From positions 1-51,465 of the forward strand of contig JAKASI010000007.1 in NCBI GenBank assembly GCA_021828185.1: DNA of 51,465 bases, in the 5' to 3' direction. Shown piece after piece: positions 34,726 through 43,810 of this stretch. The stretch is from an archaeon. GTDB lineage: Archaea; Thermoproteota; Nitrososphaeria; Nitrososphaerales; UBA183. Made by a program: the position numbers and the translations under genes. The notes under the pieces were generated by a model. That model did no database searches and had not been told where the DNA came from. It saw only the letters and a list, made by a program, of their open reading frames with translations. Positions within the stretch are counted from its first letter, which is position 1. Each line of letters opens with the position of its first letter.

Positions 34726-35856
34726 CTATTCTTGCAGGGGGTCGACGGACTCCTTCCGGAGGGCGCCGCGCATCTGCCTGGCGTTGAACTTCCATTCGCC
34801 GTCTTGGTACATGTTGTGTGGGACGGTGAAGAAGTGCGAGTCGGCCGGGCTGATGAATCCTATCTCAACCTTCGAGGCGAGCCTGGGGAGCGCCCCGTTG
34901 ATGTAAGCCGAGATAGCGAGCAGCTCAGTCAGCGGGGCGTACATGGTCGCGATGTAAGCGCCGCCTTCAAGGACGTCTTCGGACCAGAGGAATGGGATCT
35001 TGCCGATGGCGGCCTGGACGTCTGCGAGCTCCTGTTCGGAGAGGTTGCGGAACGCAAGCCAGGTCGTCGCGGTCGAGCGTTCCAGTTTCTTCGAGATGTC
35101 CTGGACCCACCGTATCCTGTAGGACGGCACGAGCTTCCACTTCTGGACGTGCGCCCTATAGTGATACTCCAGCGTCTTCTGATGGACCTTCAACCTCCTA
35201 GCGATCGTCGTGAGGTGTTGCAATGAGTCCTTCTGAAGCTCTTTGATTATGAGGAGGTCGTAGTAGTCGAAGTCCTCTATGTGTGGCTTCGGGCCGGATG
35301 GCAATTGGAGCGGCGGCTGCTCCGCGAGCCTGTCCCATTCGATATCCCACCCCCCTGACCTGAAGTTGAAGTACTTCGGGTCCATCGGCTTGTGCCTGCT
35401 GGCCACTGACTCCTCAAGCGTGAAGCTGCTCAATATCCCCTCGGCCACCAGCCCTGCCAGGAACTCCCTGTACCCGCCTGCGGTGCCTTCCGGGAGCGCG
35501 AAGAGCGCCACGTAGTATCCCTGTGGGATGACCTTACCGTAGTACGCCAGGTAGCCCACCCGGTTCAAGGCTGCGAGCGTCTGGTCCGCCGTGCCATAGT
35601 GAGTCTCGGAGAAGTTCAGGCTGGCCCAGTGCAGATTCAGGCCCAGCTTTGGAAAGTCGACCTCGGCGCGGAACCTCAAGCCGAGCCGGCCGAACCTCTT
35701 TTTGATCTTGTACCTTATCGTCTCTTGGTGGGCGCCGGTCATCCGTGATATCTGAGCGATGTTCCTCGGGCCGGCCTTGCCGATGGCGGCGATTATCTTG
35801 GTCTCGAGGTCCGGAGCTTCGTCCTTGATGGCCCGGGGCGACTTGGCGCGTACCAA
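34726..35856 (-). CDS. transcriptional regulator with two HTH domains
   Basis: The 376-residue protein has one helix-turn-helix near the N-terminus (RNIAQISRMTGAHQETIRYKI) and a second in the middle (LQHLTTIARRLKVHQKTLEYHY), each followed by a mixed alpha/beta domain. This duplicated, Lrp-like layout is seen in Thaumarchaeota regulators. It is transcribed towards cdc6 and lies just upstream of the trpB2/liv operon's end, so no obvious target. TTG start at 35856; a TATA-like GTTTAATTAC at 35881-35890 on the minus strand sits 25-30 bp upstream. Confidence 0.85.
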   Translation of the reverse strand: MVRAKSPRAIKDEAPDLETKIIAAIGKAGPRNIAQISRMTGAHQETIRYKIKKRFGRLGLRFRAEVDFPKLGLNLHWASLNFSETHYGTADQTLAALNRVGYLAYYGKVIPQGYYVALFALPEGTAGGYREFLAGLVAEGILSSFTLEESVASRHKPMDPKYFNFRSGGWDIEWDRLAEQPPLQLPSGPKPHIEDFDYYDLLIIKELQKDSLQHLTTIARRLKVHQKTLEYHYRAHVQKWKLVPSYRIRWVQDISKKLERSTATTWLAFRNLSEQELADVQAAIGKIPFLWSEDVLEGGAYIATMYAPLTELLAISAYINGALPRLASKVEIGFISPADSHFFTVPHNMYQDGEWKFNARQMRGALRKESVDPLQE

Positions 35857-35964
35857 CCTTAAGATTGTAAGCGAAAACGAGTAATTAAACGTGACAGATT
35901 TCAGATTATGATAAACCCTAATTGGCGCCCATGGGTTAGGGTAGGGTGGCGGGTCGCCGCCGGC

Positions 35965-37293
35965 TCATCTGCCCTTGACATATTCGGGGACGCTGAACTC
36001 CGCCGGCTCCCAATCTATGAGCTTCCCGCGGTTGAACTCGTCGTAGGCCGAGAGGTCGAGGAGGCCGTGGCCGCAGTTGTTGAAGACGATGACTTTCTTC
36101 TCCCCCGACTTCCTGCACCTGATCGCCTCGTCGATGGCGTACCTCAGACCATGGGCCGACTCGGGAGCCGTGACCACCCCCTCGGTCTCGGCGAAGATCT
36201 TCGCAGCCTCGAAGACCTTGGTCTGTCCGAACGCGACAGACCTCACCACCCCCCTGTGTATGAGGAGCGAAAGGCTCGGGGCCTTGCCGTGGAACCTGAG
36301 CCCCCCCGCGTGGATGGGCGGGTTCGCGAATTGGTGCCCTACGGTGTACATCTTCACGAGTGGGGTGTGCTCGGCGGTGTCGGCGTAGTCGTAGGTGAAT
36401 TTCCCTCTGGTGGTCGAAGGGACCGCGCTCGGCTCGCAGGCGACGAACTCGGCGTCAGACTTGCCCCGGAGCTTCTCTCTCACGAAGGGGAAGATGAAGC
36501 CTGAGAAGTTCGACCCCCCGCCGATGCAACCGCACATCACGTCTGGCTCGAGGTCGAGGAGCTCGAACTCCTTCTGCGTCTCGAGCCCTATGACGGTCTG
36601 GTGGGCGAGGGCGTAGTTGAAGGCCGAAGCGAGGAGATACTTCGACCCTTCGTTGGCCAGCGTGTCTTCTATCGCCTCGCTTATCGCTATGCCGAGAGAC
36701 CCAGGATGCTCAGGGTCCTCCGCAAGGAGCTTCCGTCCTGTCTTCGTGTTCTTACTCGGGGACTCCAGCACCTCGGCGCCGTAGGTCTGCATCATGATCT
36801 TCCTGCCTGGCTTCTGCATTGCACTGACCCGCACCATGTAGATCCTCGCCTTCAGGCCGAACAGCGCGCAGGACATCGCCAGGGCGGACCCCCATTGTCC
36901 CGCGCCGGTCTCCGAGACGGCCAGATCCAGGCCTTGCTTCTTGGCGTAGTACGCCTGGGCGAGGGCCGTGTTCGGCTTCATGCTCCCCACCGGGGAGAAT
37001 TGCTCCGCCTTGTAGAATATCTTGGCAGGCGTCCTGAGGCGTTCTTCCAGCCTCCGGGCTCTGACAAGCGGGGTGGGCCGTGGGAGCCTCCTGTAGGCGT
37101 CCCAGACCTCCTCGGGGATGTCGAACCACCTCTCTTCCGAGAACTGCTGCCTGACGAGCTCTCGAGGGAACAGGGCCTCGAAGCTCTTCTCGGTCACAGG
37201 CTCCAGGGTGTGAGGGTCGAGCATAGGGGCCAGCTTCTCGGGGAGGTCGGGGACGATGTTGTACCACCTCCGCGGCAGCTCGTCGGGGTTCAG
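35965..37293 (-). CDS. trpB2: TrpB2-type tryptophan synthase beta-like protein
   Basis: The protein has the TrpB2-specific start region ELPRRWYNIVPDLPE, the PLP lysine in PVGSMKPNTALAQAYY, the ETGAGQWGSALA loop, the phosphate-binding CIGGGSNFSG and a late FNNCGHGLLDL. TrpB2 makes tryptophan from indole and serine or salvages indole. The open frame runs back to 38295 only as a shadow of livM. No ATG, GTG or TTG lies in frame between the livM stop and the conserved region, so the start is unclear. I set it at CTG 37293; a one-base insertion would instead bring ATG 37304 into frame (MAPSLNPDELP). It is last in the liv operon. Confidence 0.9.
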   Translation of the reverse strand: MNPDELPRRWYNIVPDLPEKLAPMLDPHTLEPVTEKSFEALFPRELVRQQFSEERWFDIPEEVWDAYRRLPRPTPLVRARRLEERLRTPAKIFYKAEQFSPVGSMKPNTALAQAYYAKKQGLDLAVSETGAGQWGSALAMSCALFGLKARIYMVRVSAMQKPGRKIMMQTYGAEVLESPSKNTKTGRKLLAEDPEHPGSLGIAISEAIEDTLANEGSKYLLASAFNYALAHQTVIGLETQKEFELLDLEPDVMCGCIGGGSNFSGFIFPFVREKLRGKSDAEFVACEPSAVPSTTRGKFTYDYADTAEHTPLVKMYTVGHQFANPPIHAGGLRFHGKAPSLSLLIHRGVVRSVAFGQTKVFEAAKIFAETEGVVTAPESAHGLRYAIDEAIRCRKSGEKKVIVFNNCGHGLLDLSAYDEFNRGKLIDWEPAEFSVPEYVKGR

Positions 37294-37343
37294 GACGGCG
37301 CCATACTCGCGGTCCGCGTACCCGCGGGTGGGGGCCCTGGGGC

Positions 37344-38276
37344 TCAGTTCCGACGCCTCCTGGCGACGAGCCCCCTGGGCCGGAAGAGCGCCACAGCCAC
37401 CACGGCCAGGGAAAGGATGAAGACGTCCAAGGTCGAACCTGGGAGCTGGCTGGTGACGAAGTAATTTAATGCGCTGAAGACCAGGGCGCCGACTACGGGC
37501 CCCTCCAAGGTCCCAGTCCCGCCTATGATGACCATGAACAATGGGAGCAGGGAGAAGCTCAGGTTCTGGAAGATGGTAGTGTCGGCCGTTCCGGCTATCT
37601 CGAGGTAGTACAGCCCAGCCAGGGCGGCGAGGGCCCCGCTGACCACCAGGGCGACGGCCTTGTATGCGCCCACGTTGACACCTACGCTGGCCGACGCCAC
37701 CTCGTCGCTTCCGATGGTCCTGAGCGCGAAACCGACCTTCGACCTCATCATCAGATACACGCCGAAGACCGACGCGACCGCCAGAGCAAGCCCTGAGTAG
37801 TAGAGCTGCGAGGAGCCCAGTATCTCCGCGCCGGGCACCCGGAAGACCGAGGTACCGCTCGTCACTTCGACGAGTGGTTTGACCATGTAGGGGACGACGA
37901 AGGTCGCCACCGCGAAGTAGAAGCTCTTCAGCCTGAAGGTGGGAATCAGGAGAGCTCCCAGAGTGGCGCCGGACAGGGCGGATATGGGGACCATCGCGGC
38001 CAGGGGAATCCCCGACTGCAGCCCCGCCCCTCCGACCACCGCCCCGAGTCCGAAGAAGGCGACGAGGCCCAGGTTGAAGAGGCCGCCGAACCCCCCGGTG
38101 AGGTTCCAGCTCACGGCCAAGGTTATCCATACGAAGTAGATGACGAAGGCGCCCAGGAAGCTGGGATCGAAGCCTCCTGAGAGGGGGACGAGCCCTGCGA
38201 GTATGGCCCCAGCTGTGAAGACTACTAGCGACTTGGGCGCTTTCAGGAGGCCCCCTGACAGCCCGCCTGCAGTCAA
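37344..38276 (-). CDS. livM: branched-chain amino acid ABC transporter permease LivM
   Basis: The 310-residue integral membrane protein has about eight to nine hydrophobic segments and the LivM hallmark WNLTGGFGGLFNLGLVAFFGLGA near residue 58, plus GGTGTLEGPVVGA near the C-terminus. It pairs with LivH to form the inner pore. The start overlaps the livH stop by 4 nt. In this operon the gene is followed by trpB2, with 39-50 bp between. Confidence 0.94.
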   Translation of the reverse strand: MTAGGLSGGLLKAPKSLVVFTAGAILAGLVPLSGGFDPSFLGAFVIYFVWITLAVSWNLTGGFGGLFNLGLVAFFGLGAVVGGAGLQSGIPLAAMVPISALSGATLGALLIPTFRLKSFYFAVATFVVPYMVKPLVEVTSGTSVFRVPGAEILGSSQLYYSGLALAVASVFGVYLMMRSKVGFALRTIGSDEVASASVGVNVGAYKAVALVVSGALAALAGLYYLEIAGTADTTIFQNLSFSLLPLFMVIIGGTGTLEGPVVGALVFSALNYFVTSQLPGSTLDVFILSLAVVAVALFRPRGLVARRRRN

Positions 38277-39220
38277 ACCCGCTCCCCCCTCCCAAAGAGC
38301 CCGGAGGGCTTTAGCATCAGGACGCCTAGGAAGAGCGAGAAGGTGACCAGGTTTCCCAGGTCTGCGTGGAACCCCGACTGGATAGGCAGCGTGAGCGCGA
38401 GATACCCAGACACGCTGGCCACCACCCCCACCAGGAGCCCTGCCACGAGGGTGCCTCCGACGCTCCCCAGCCCGCCCAGGATGACGACCACTATGATCAC
38501 TGGTAGCAGCACGTTGTCCCCGGAAGTGGGGGTCACGGAGTTGGTGAGCGCGAAGAACCCACCGGCGATCCCAGCCAGCCCCGAGCCTATGACAAAGGAG
38601 ATCAGTTTTGCCTTCGTGGTGTCGATTCCGGAGAACTCGGCCGCCTCGGCGTCCTGGGCCGTCGCCCTGATTGCTCGGCCGAAGTACGTCCTGCGGAGGA
38701 AGAGCTGGAGGAGGGGGATGACGACGATGGCCGCCATGAAGGCGAGGAGCTGCGCGTCGGGGAGGTAGACCGGGCCCAGGCGTATCGACTGGCTCGAGTA
38801 CCCGAGCGACCCGGCCGTCGCCCCCAGCCCTCCCGATGGGTCGATTGAAGGGATGGGGCCGAGCCCGTTGGCGATGACGTACTCCATCAGCATCGATACC
38901 CCGAAGGTGACCAGGAGCGGCGCTTCGAATCCCTTACTCTCCACGCGCCTGACGACGAGGAGGTAGATCGCACCCCCGAACAAGGCGAGGAGGGCGAAGT
39001 CGAGGGGGATGGAAGCCAGCGGGTCGAGATGTAGGGCCGGGGTGAGCGCTATGGAGAACTGGATGGTGATGAAGGCCGCGAGCACTATGAAGGCGCCGTG
39101 GGCGATGTTGAGTATCTTCTGCACCCCGAAGATTAGAGAGAACCCGGAAGCTGCGAGGGCGAAGAAACCCCCTTGCAATATCCCGCTCGCCACCGCCTGA
39201 GAGACCCCGACCAGTTCCAC
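38273..39220 (-). CDS. livH: branched-chain amino acid ABC transporter permease LivH
   Basis: The 315-residue membrane protein begins ASGILQGGFFALAASGFSLIFGV, the classical LivH N-terminus, and has ILNIAHGAFIVLAAF and GGLGSVGGTLVAGLLVG, the EAA-like loop contacting the ATPases. About eight membrane segments are visible. It lies 8 bp after livF and overlaps livM by 4 nt. Confidence 0.94.
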   Translation of the reverse strand: MELVGVSQAVASGILQGGFFALAASGFSLIFGVQKILNIAHGAFIVLAAFITIQFSIALTPALHLDPLASIPLDFALLALFGGAIYLLVVRRVESKGFEAPLLVTFGVSMLMEYVIANGLGPIPSIDPSGGLGATAGSLGYSSQSIRLGPVYLPDAQLLAFMAAIVVIPLLQLFLRRTYFGRAIRATAQDAEAAEFSGIDTTKAKLISFVIGSGLAGIAGGFFALTNSVTPTSGDNVLLPVIIVVVILGGLGSVGGTLVAGLLVGVVASVSGYLALTLPIQSGFHADLGNLVTFSLFLGVLMLKPSGLFGRGERV

Positions 39221-39227
39221 TCCGAGC

Positions 39228-39938
39228 TTACACCTCTCCTCCCAGGTATGCCCCCCGTACGTGGGGGTCGTTCACCAGCGTGGCGCTCGCCCCGCTCATC
39301 GCGATGTGGCCGTTCTCGAAGACGTAGGCCCTGTCCGAAGCCGAAAGCGCCAGGTCGAGGTTCTGTTCTGCGAGGAGGACGGAGGTCCCTTCGTCCGCGA
39401 GCCCTCTCAGGGCCTTGAGCGTTCTGCCCGTGGCTGCAGGGGAGAGCCCGAGGCTGGGCTCGTCGACGACCAGAAGCGCGGGCTTCGTCATCATAGCCCT
39501 CCCGATGGCGATCATCTGCTGCTCGCCGCCGGACAGCGTCCCTGCCTGGAGCGAACGCTTCTCTGTAAGCGATGGGAAGATCGAATAGACTTCGGCCATC
39601 CTCTGCTCGGCGTCCCTGCAGCCTCTCGGAACCGCGACGGCGAGGTTCTCGTCGGCGGTCATGGCCGGGAAGAGCCGCCTCCCCTCGGGGACGAACGAAA
39701 CGCCCCGAGAGACTATTTCGTGAGGCCTGCGGGAGGAGATCTCCTCTCCCCTTAGCTTGACGCTGCCGCTGCTCGGCCTTACGAGCCCCATTATCGATCT
39801 GAGGAGGGTGGACTTGCCCGCGCCATTCGCGCCTAGCAGGGCCACCGTCTCTCCTTCTTCGACCTTCAGGCTGACGTCCCAGAGCGCCCGGACGTTGCCG
39901 TGGTAAGCGGACAGCGAATCCACCGAGAGGAGAGTCAT
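39228..39938 (-). CDS. livF: branched-chain amino acid ABC transporter ATPase LivF
   Basis: The 236-residue ATPase has Walker A GANGAGKSTL, the signature LSGGEQQMIAIGRAMM, Walker B LLVVDEPSLGLSP and the switch region LAEQNLDLAL. VSFVPEGRRLFPAMTADENL is characteristic of LivF. It energises uptake together with LivG. It lies 5 bp downstream of livG in the same operon. Confidence 0.95.
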   Translation of the reverse strand: MTLLSVDSLSAYHGNVRALWDVSLKVEEGETVALLGANGAGKSTLLRSIMGLVRPSSGSVKLRGEEISSRRPHEIVSRGVSFVPEGRRLFPAMTADENLAVAVPRGCRDAEQRMAEVYSIFPSLTEKRSLQAGTLSGGEQQMIAIGRAMMTKPALLVVDEPSLGLSPAATGRTLKALRGLADEGTSVLLAEQNLDLALSASDRAYVFENGHIAMSGASATLVNDPHVRGAYLGGEV

Positions 39939-39943
39939 CTTGC

Positions 39944-40714
39944 TCAGGCTCGTGACTCCAGCGGCGCCGGGGGACGCCCTCCGATCGGGTAGGCACCCCC
40001 TAGGTACACCTCGGCCACCGCCCTCGACCTCAGGACCTCGCCCGTCTCTCCCTCCGCGAGCTTGGCCCCCCGATCCATGACCACCAGCCTGCGGCAGAGG
40101 CTCGTCACGGCGTCGACGACGTGCTCCGAGATTATCATGGCGAGGCCCCGCTCGCTTCCCACCCGCCTGATCAGGTCGACCATGGGACCCCTTTCTGCCG
40201 GGCCGAGCCCAGCCATTACTTCGTCCAGCATGAGCAGTCTCGGCGCCGTCGCCAGCGCCCTTGCAAGCTCCAGCCGCCTCTGTTCGGCCAGGGTGAGCGA
40301 GCCCGCCGGCCTGTCTCTCTTCTCCAAGAGCGAGACGAACCCGAGGAGCTCCCGGACCGCTGCCGAAGCTTCGCCCTGAGAGGATCTTCCCCTCCCGAAG
40401 AGCGCCCCCGCCATGACGTTCTCGCCGACGGTCATCTGTGGGAACGGCCTTGAGATTTGGAACGTCCTCGAGATTCCGAGGGCCACGCGGCTGTGTGGCC
40501 CCAGCCCTCTGAGGCTCGATCCGTCGAACGCCACCTTCCCCTTGTCGGCGTCCAGCGCCCCGGAGATCAGGTTGAACAGCGTCGTCTTTCCAGCGCCGTT
40601 GGGACCCATCAGGCCCACTACCTCGCCTTCAGAGACGGCCAGTGAGAAGTCACTCACCGCGTCCACGCCACCGAACGACTTCGATACCCCGTCAAGCTCG
40701 AGCAACTCGTCCAA
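39944..40714 (-). CDS. livG: branched-chain amino acid ABC transporter ATPase LivG
   Basis: The 256-residue ATPase has Walker A GPNGAGKTTLFNLISG, GISRTFQISRPFPQMTVGEN, which is characteristic of LivG, Walker B LLMLDEVMAGLGP and the His switch IISEHVVDAV. The signature reads LTLAEQRRLELARAL, a variant form normal for LivG (which usually has LPYGQQRRLEIARAL) rather than LSGGQ. It lies 15 bp after the binding-protein gene. Confidence 0.94.
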   Translation of the reverse strand: MDELLELDGVSKSFGGVDAVSDFSLAVSEGEVVGLMGPNGAGKTTLFNLISGALDADKGKVAFDGSSLRGLGPHSRVALGISRTFQISRPFPQMTVGENVMAGALFGRGRSSQGEASAAVRELLGFVSLLEKRDRPAGSLTLAEQRRLELARALATAPRLLMLDEVMAGLGPAERGPMVDLIRRVGSERGLAMIISEHVVDAVTSLCRRLVVMDRGAKLAEGETGEVLRSRAVAEVYLGGAYPIGGRPPAPLESRA

Positions 40715-40729
40715 CTTCGTTCGCTCCGC

Positions 40730-42103
40730 TTACGCCGGCGGCCACGGCTGGTGCTGGTGGTTCGTCCAAGAGAACGGGTAGATGGCGTAGCTCGTCGTCG
40801 CCACGTTCGTCGGCTCGAGGACCTGGAGCGCCTGGAGGGTCTGGCCGCCGACGGTGACGTCCTGCCACTGCAGGAGCTGTATGTACTGCTGCGACTGCAC
40901 CCACTGCCCCCCTTCGGTGAACGTCACCTCCCCCATGGGGGTCGAGAAGTTGCCAGAGCGCAGCGCGTTCCTGATCGCCATGTTGTTCGTGCTCCCGGCC
41001 GCCGCGATGGCGTCGGCTGCGACCAAGGCCTCGGTGAAGTAGACCCCCTCGAGGGTCGGGGGGTGCTTCCAGAAGGACTCATACTGCTGAACCAGGTTCG
41101 TGTTGTTGATGGCGTGGCCCAGCAGGTTCCCTGTGTATGGGGCGCTTGGGGACCATGGGTATGCAGACATGACGCCCACGGCGAGGTTTCCTACACCTCC
41201 GAGGGCAGGTAGAGCGAATGGGGCGACCGCGGTCCCTCTGGTAAGCAGCCATGCCTTCGGGGCGTAGCCGAGTTGGTGGGCGACTTCGATCATCAGCACC
41301 GCGTCGGGGGGGACCGGGAGCCCGTAGACCGCCGCGGCGCCGGCCGCCTTTGCCGCGGTGATGAAGCTGGTCATCTCTGATGTGCTACCCGGAGTGAATG
41401 TGGAGTCAGAGCACGTGCAGACAGTGTAGCCCAGCTGTTTGGCGTAGGCCTCCCCGGCGGCATTGTTCGCCTGGGCCGCTGCGTCTCCCTCACCGAAGAA
41501 GGCGATTGTGACGTTGTTGGATGGGGTCGACGGGTCTTCCGTGTGGAACCAGTTGAGGAACAGGTGCGCCTCGTTGGTCTGGTTTTCGAACGGCGCAAAT
41601 ATCCAGGAGTTCGCGCAGTTAGTGCAAGTCTTGGCGGTGGAGACATACACAGGCCCTATGTATGGGATCGCGTTCCTCGATGCGAACTGCTGCGCCACCG
41701 AATCCTGGACGCCTCCGAGCTCCCCCAGGATCACGTTGGCGTGGTATTGAGAGACCAGCGTCTGCAGGTTAGTCTCGCCGATGGTCGGGTTGGACTGGTC
41801 GTTCAGTACTACGAGTTTGACCTTCTCGGTCTGGCCGTTGCTTAGTTTGATCCCTCCGTAGCTGTTGATCATCTGTACCGCCAGAGACAGCGTCCAGTTC
41901 TGCTCTTGGCCAAAGGCCTGGAGGTCGCCGGTCATGGACAGTGTCGCACCGAAGACGATTTCCTTGGTCGAAGTGCTTGCGCCGCGGACGTCGAGGGCGT
42001 AGTACGCGGAGCCCGCCGCCACGACCACTATGACTGCAATCGCCACCGCCGCGGCGGTGGTGGTGATGCCTCGTCGGTCGCTTAGAGCAAGGCCCTGGGA
42101 CAT
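40730..42103 (-). CDS. livK: branched-chain amino acid ABC transporter substrate-binding protein
   Basis: The 457-residue protein has a single N-terminal membrane anchor (residues about 14-37, ITTTAAAVAIAVIVVVAAGS), then a periplasmic-binding-protein type I fold with IVFGATLSMTGDLQAFGQEQ, NPTIGETNLQTLV and IPYIGPVYVSTAKTC. An extracellular Cys cluster (CTNC, CTC) may form disulfides. It delivers amino acids or related compounds to LivHM outside the cell. First gene of the operon; the upstream 110 bp have no compelling TATA box. Confidence 0.92.
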   Translation of the reverse strand: MSQGLALSDRRGITTTAAAVAIAVIVVVAAGSAYYALDVRGASTSTKEIVFGATLSMTGDLQAFGQEQNWTLSLAVQMINSYGGIKLSNGQTEKVKLVVLNDQSNPTIGETNLQTLVSQYHANVILGELGGVQDSVAQQFASRNAIPYIGPVYVSTAKTCTNCANSWIFAPFENQTNEAHLFLNWFHTEDPSTPSNNVTIAFFGEGDAAAQANNAAGEAYAKQLGYTVCTCSDSTFTPGSTSEMTSFITAAKAAGAAAVYGLPVPPDAVLMIEVAHQLGYAPKAWLLTRGTAVAPFALPALGGVGNLAVGVMSAYPWSPSAPYTGNLLGHAINNTNLVQQYESFWKHPPTLEGVYFTEALVAADAIAAAGSTNNMAIRNALRSGNFSTPMGEVTFTEGGQWVQSQQYIQLLQWQDVTVGGQTLQALQVLEPTNVATTSYAIYPFSWTNHQHQPWPPA

Positions 42104-42213
42104 TTTGGAACCGGTCGGAAGGCCTGCGCAATGACAGATTTAGCCAATCGTGAACATAATTGTACATGGGTCGGCCGAGGGGCGTCCCGGCTTCCGCGTG
42201 CGTCCGGCGGCGG

Positions 42214-42545
42214 TCAGAAAGCGCCCAGGCTCGGGCGGGCTGGCGCCGTAGGGAGGGGCGATGCGCAGGTTTGGGCACCCTGCAGGCGACTTTTCGCCCC
42301 CACGACGTACAGCCTGTAGGCTGACAAGAAGTAGTGCCCTGTGGGGTCCACGTACCTCATGGGGTTGTCCCCTCCATAGATGTACTTGTTCTGCGAAATC
42401 GGGTCGGTCTTCGTCCCGTTGTAGGAGTCTTCGGTGATGAACCTCCCCGTCGTCGAGTTGTGGTACCTCGCCCCGTCGTAGTAGAGTCCGGTCGTGGCGT
42501 CGGGGAGTTTGCCGGTGTACTGGAAGACTTCTGATCCCAGTTCTA
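42214..42545 (-). pseudogene. remnant of an RHS-repeat protein (core domain)
   Basis: The minus-strand frame reads FQYTGKLPDATTGLYYDGAR, YHNSTTGRFITEDSYNG and NKYIYGGDNPMRYVDPTGHY, a textbook RHS-repeat-associated core: the YD-type beta-cage end with the conserved NPMRYVDPTG. Full RHS proteins are over 1000 residues, and nothing upstream is RHS-like: the open frame to 42960 overlaps a different small gene. So only the last 80-100 codons survive. The tail after the core may be the variable toxin-like end. Probably a leftover of a mobile or rapidly evolving toxin gene. Confidence 0.75.
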
Positions 42546-42589
42546 AGGCTGGGCCCAAGGGTCGTCGGCCTTTCGGATTTGCGTTGGTT

Positions 42590-42835
42590 TCAGCCTTTCG
42601 TGATTGACTGCTTCGTCGATGGGAAAGGATTCCTTCTCCACATCCAGTCCAACCCGCCCTTAACATGGAGCAGGATCTCTTTAGCCTCGCCGTCTGCCAT
42701 TTCGTCGATGGCGTCTCCCAGACCTGCAGAGAGGCCTTTGACGGCTTTGGTCTTGACGAGAATGTAAGTAGCCCTAGATTCTTCGTCTCGCGCCTCTTTG
42801 AGCGTCTTGGTGATTCTTTCCGCTGTCTCCTCCAC
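42590..42835 (-). CDS. small helical protein, 81 aa, unknown
   Basis: With GTG start at 42835 the sequence is charged and helical (ETAERITKTLKEARDEES, AIDEMADGEAKEILLHV) and ends NPFPSTKQSITKG. A TATA-like GATTTAACTT at 42885-42894 on the minus strand, about 50-60 bp upstream, supports expression. The competing open frame in another phase (42214-42960) has no protein-like features here. I do not recognise the family. Confidence 0.55.
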   Translation of the reverse strand: MEETAERITKTLKEARDEESRATYILVKTKAVKGLSAGLGDAIDEMADGEAKEILLHVKGGLDWMWRRNPFPSTKQSITKG

Positions 42836-43027
42836 CTTATCGCCATGTTTGTGGGGCGCGTGTCTCGATAGAGGAGCGGCAGTAAGTTAAATCCGCATCT
42901 GGCGACCGAGTTTGCCGATTGAACGCTGTCATCCAGAGGACGACCACGCTGTACGACCACGATTCCTTCAATAGGTTCTCCAGTGGTGGGGAGCGCCGCC
43001 CGCTCCTACCGCCCCGCTTCGAGAACA

Positions 43028-43810
43028 CTAAGGCCCGGCCGCAGCCACGATTTGCTTCAGCTTCCCCTCGAAGCCGGACGACTGTAGGAGGTTTCCTATG
43101 ACGAGCACGTCGGCTCCTGCCTTCGCTGCCTTGGAAGCGGCGTCCGGACCTGTGATTCCCCCGCCGACGATCAACAGCCCGTCGTACACGTTCTTCACCG
43201 CCTGGATCGTTTCCTGGGAGATAGGTTCGCCCGAGCCGCTCCCCGCCTCCAAATACAAGGTCCTCATCCCGAGATATTTGGCCGCCAGCGCGTAGATCAC
43301 GGCGAGGTTCGGCTTCGATGCGGGTATGGGGTTGACTTGGCCGATGAAGCTGGTGGTGCTGTTGTTGCCGAACACCAGGTAGGCCATCGGGATGCTTTCG
43401 ATCTTGCTCTTGTACACCTCGACGGCACCCAATGCCTGGGCCCCTATGATGAAGTATGGGTTGGTCGAATTAAGGAGAGAACTAAACAGAATGGCGTCTG
43501 CGAAACGTGATACTCCTGTGATGTTTCCTGGGAAAAGCACGATGGGAACTTGTGACTTGTCACGTTGCATGTGACTCTTAATCTCCTTTACCACGTCATC
43601 CAGCCTTCCTTGGCTCGCCAGGGTGGACCCGCCCACCAGAATCAAAGAAACCCCAGCCTTGATTGACTTCCTGGCGGTCTCGGCCGCCTGTTTCGGATCG
43701 AAGTCCTCTGGGTCAATCAGCGCTGCGCAGATAGGGTGCTTCTTCGTCTCATCGGTAAGGCGTCTCTCTACCGGGCCCAGCTCGAACAAGTCAGACCCCG
43801 GCTTTGGCAT
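43028..43810 (-). CDS. geranylgeranylglyceryl phosphate synthase
   Basis: The 260-residue TIM-barrel prenyltransferase has the family motifs IDPEDFDP, ILVGGSTLAS, PIVLFPGNITGVSRFADAIL, LYLEAGSGSGEPI and IVGGGITGPDAASKAAKAGAD, matching archaeal GGGP synthases (PcrB superfamily). It makes the first ether bond of archaeal membrane lipids from sn-glycerol 1-phosphate and GGPP. The start overlaps the Elf1-like gene by 20 nt, so they are co-transcribed. Confidence 0.95.
   Translation of the reverse strand: MPKPGSDLFELGPVERRLTDETKKHPICAALIDPEDFDPKQAAETARKSIKAGVSLILVGGSTLASQGRLDDVVKEIKSHMQRDKSQVPIVLFPGNITGVSRFADAILFSSLLNSTNPYFIIGAQALGAVEVYKSKIESIPMAYLVFGNNSTTSFIGQVNPIPASKPNLAVIYALAAKYLGMRTLYLEAGSGSGEPISQETIQAVKNVYDGLLIVGGGITGPDAASKAAKAGADVLVIGNLLQSSGFEGKLKQIVAAAGP

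Noticed and set aside
37294..38295. Upstream half of the 776-codon frame that contains trpB2
   Set aside because: Arg/Gly-rich shadow of livM; only the part from about 37293 on has TrpB2 homology.
42546..42960. Upstream half of the frame that ends in the RHS core
   Set aside because: Sequence is Arg/Ser-rich, not RHS-like, and overlaps a better small gene in another frame.
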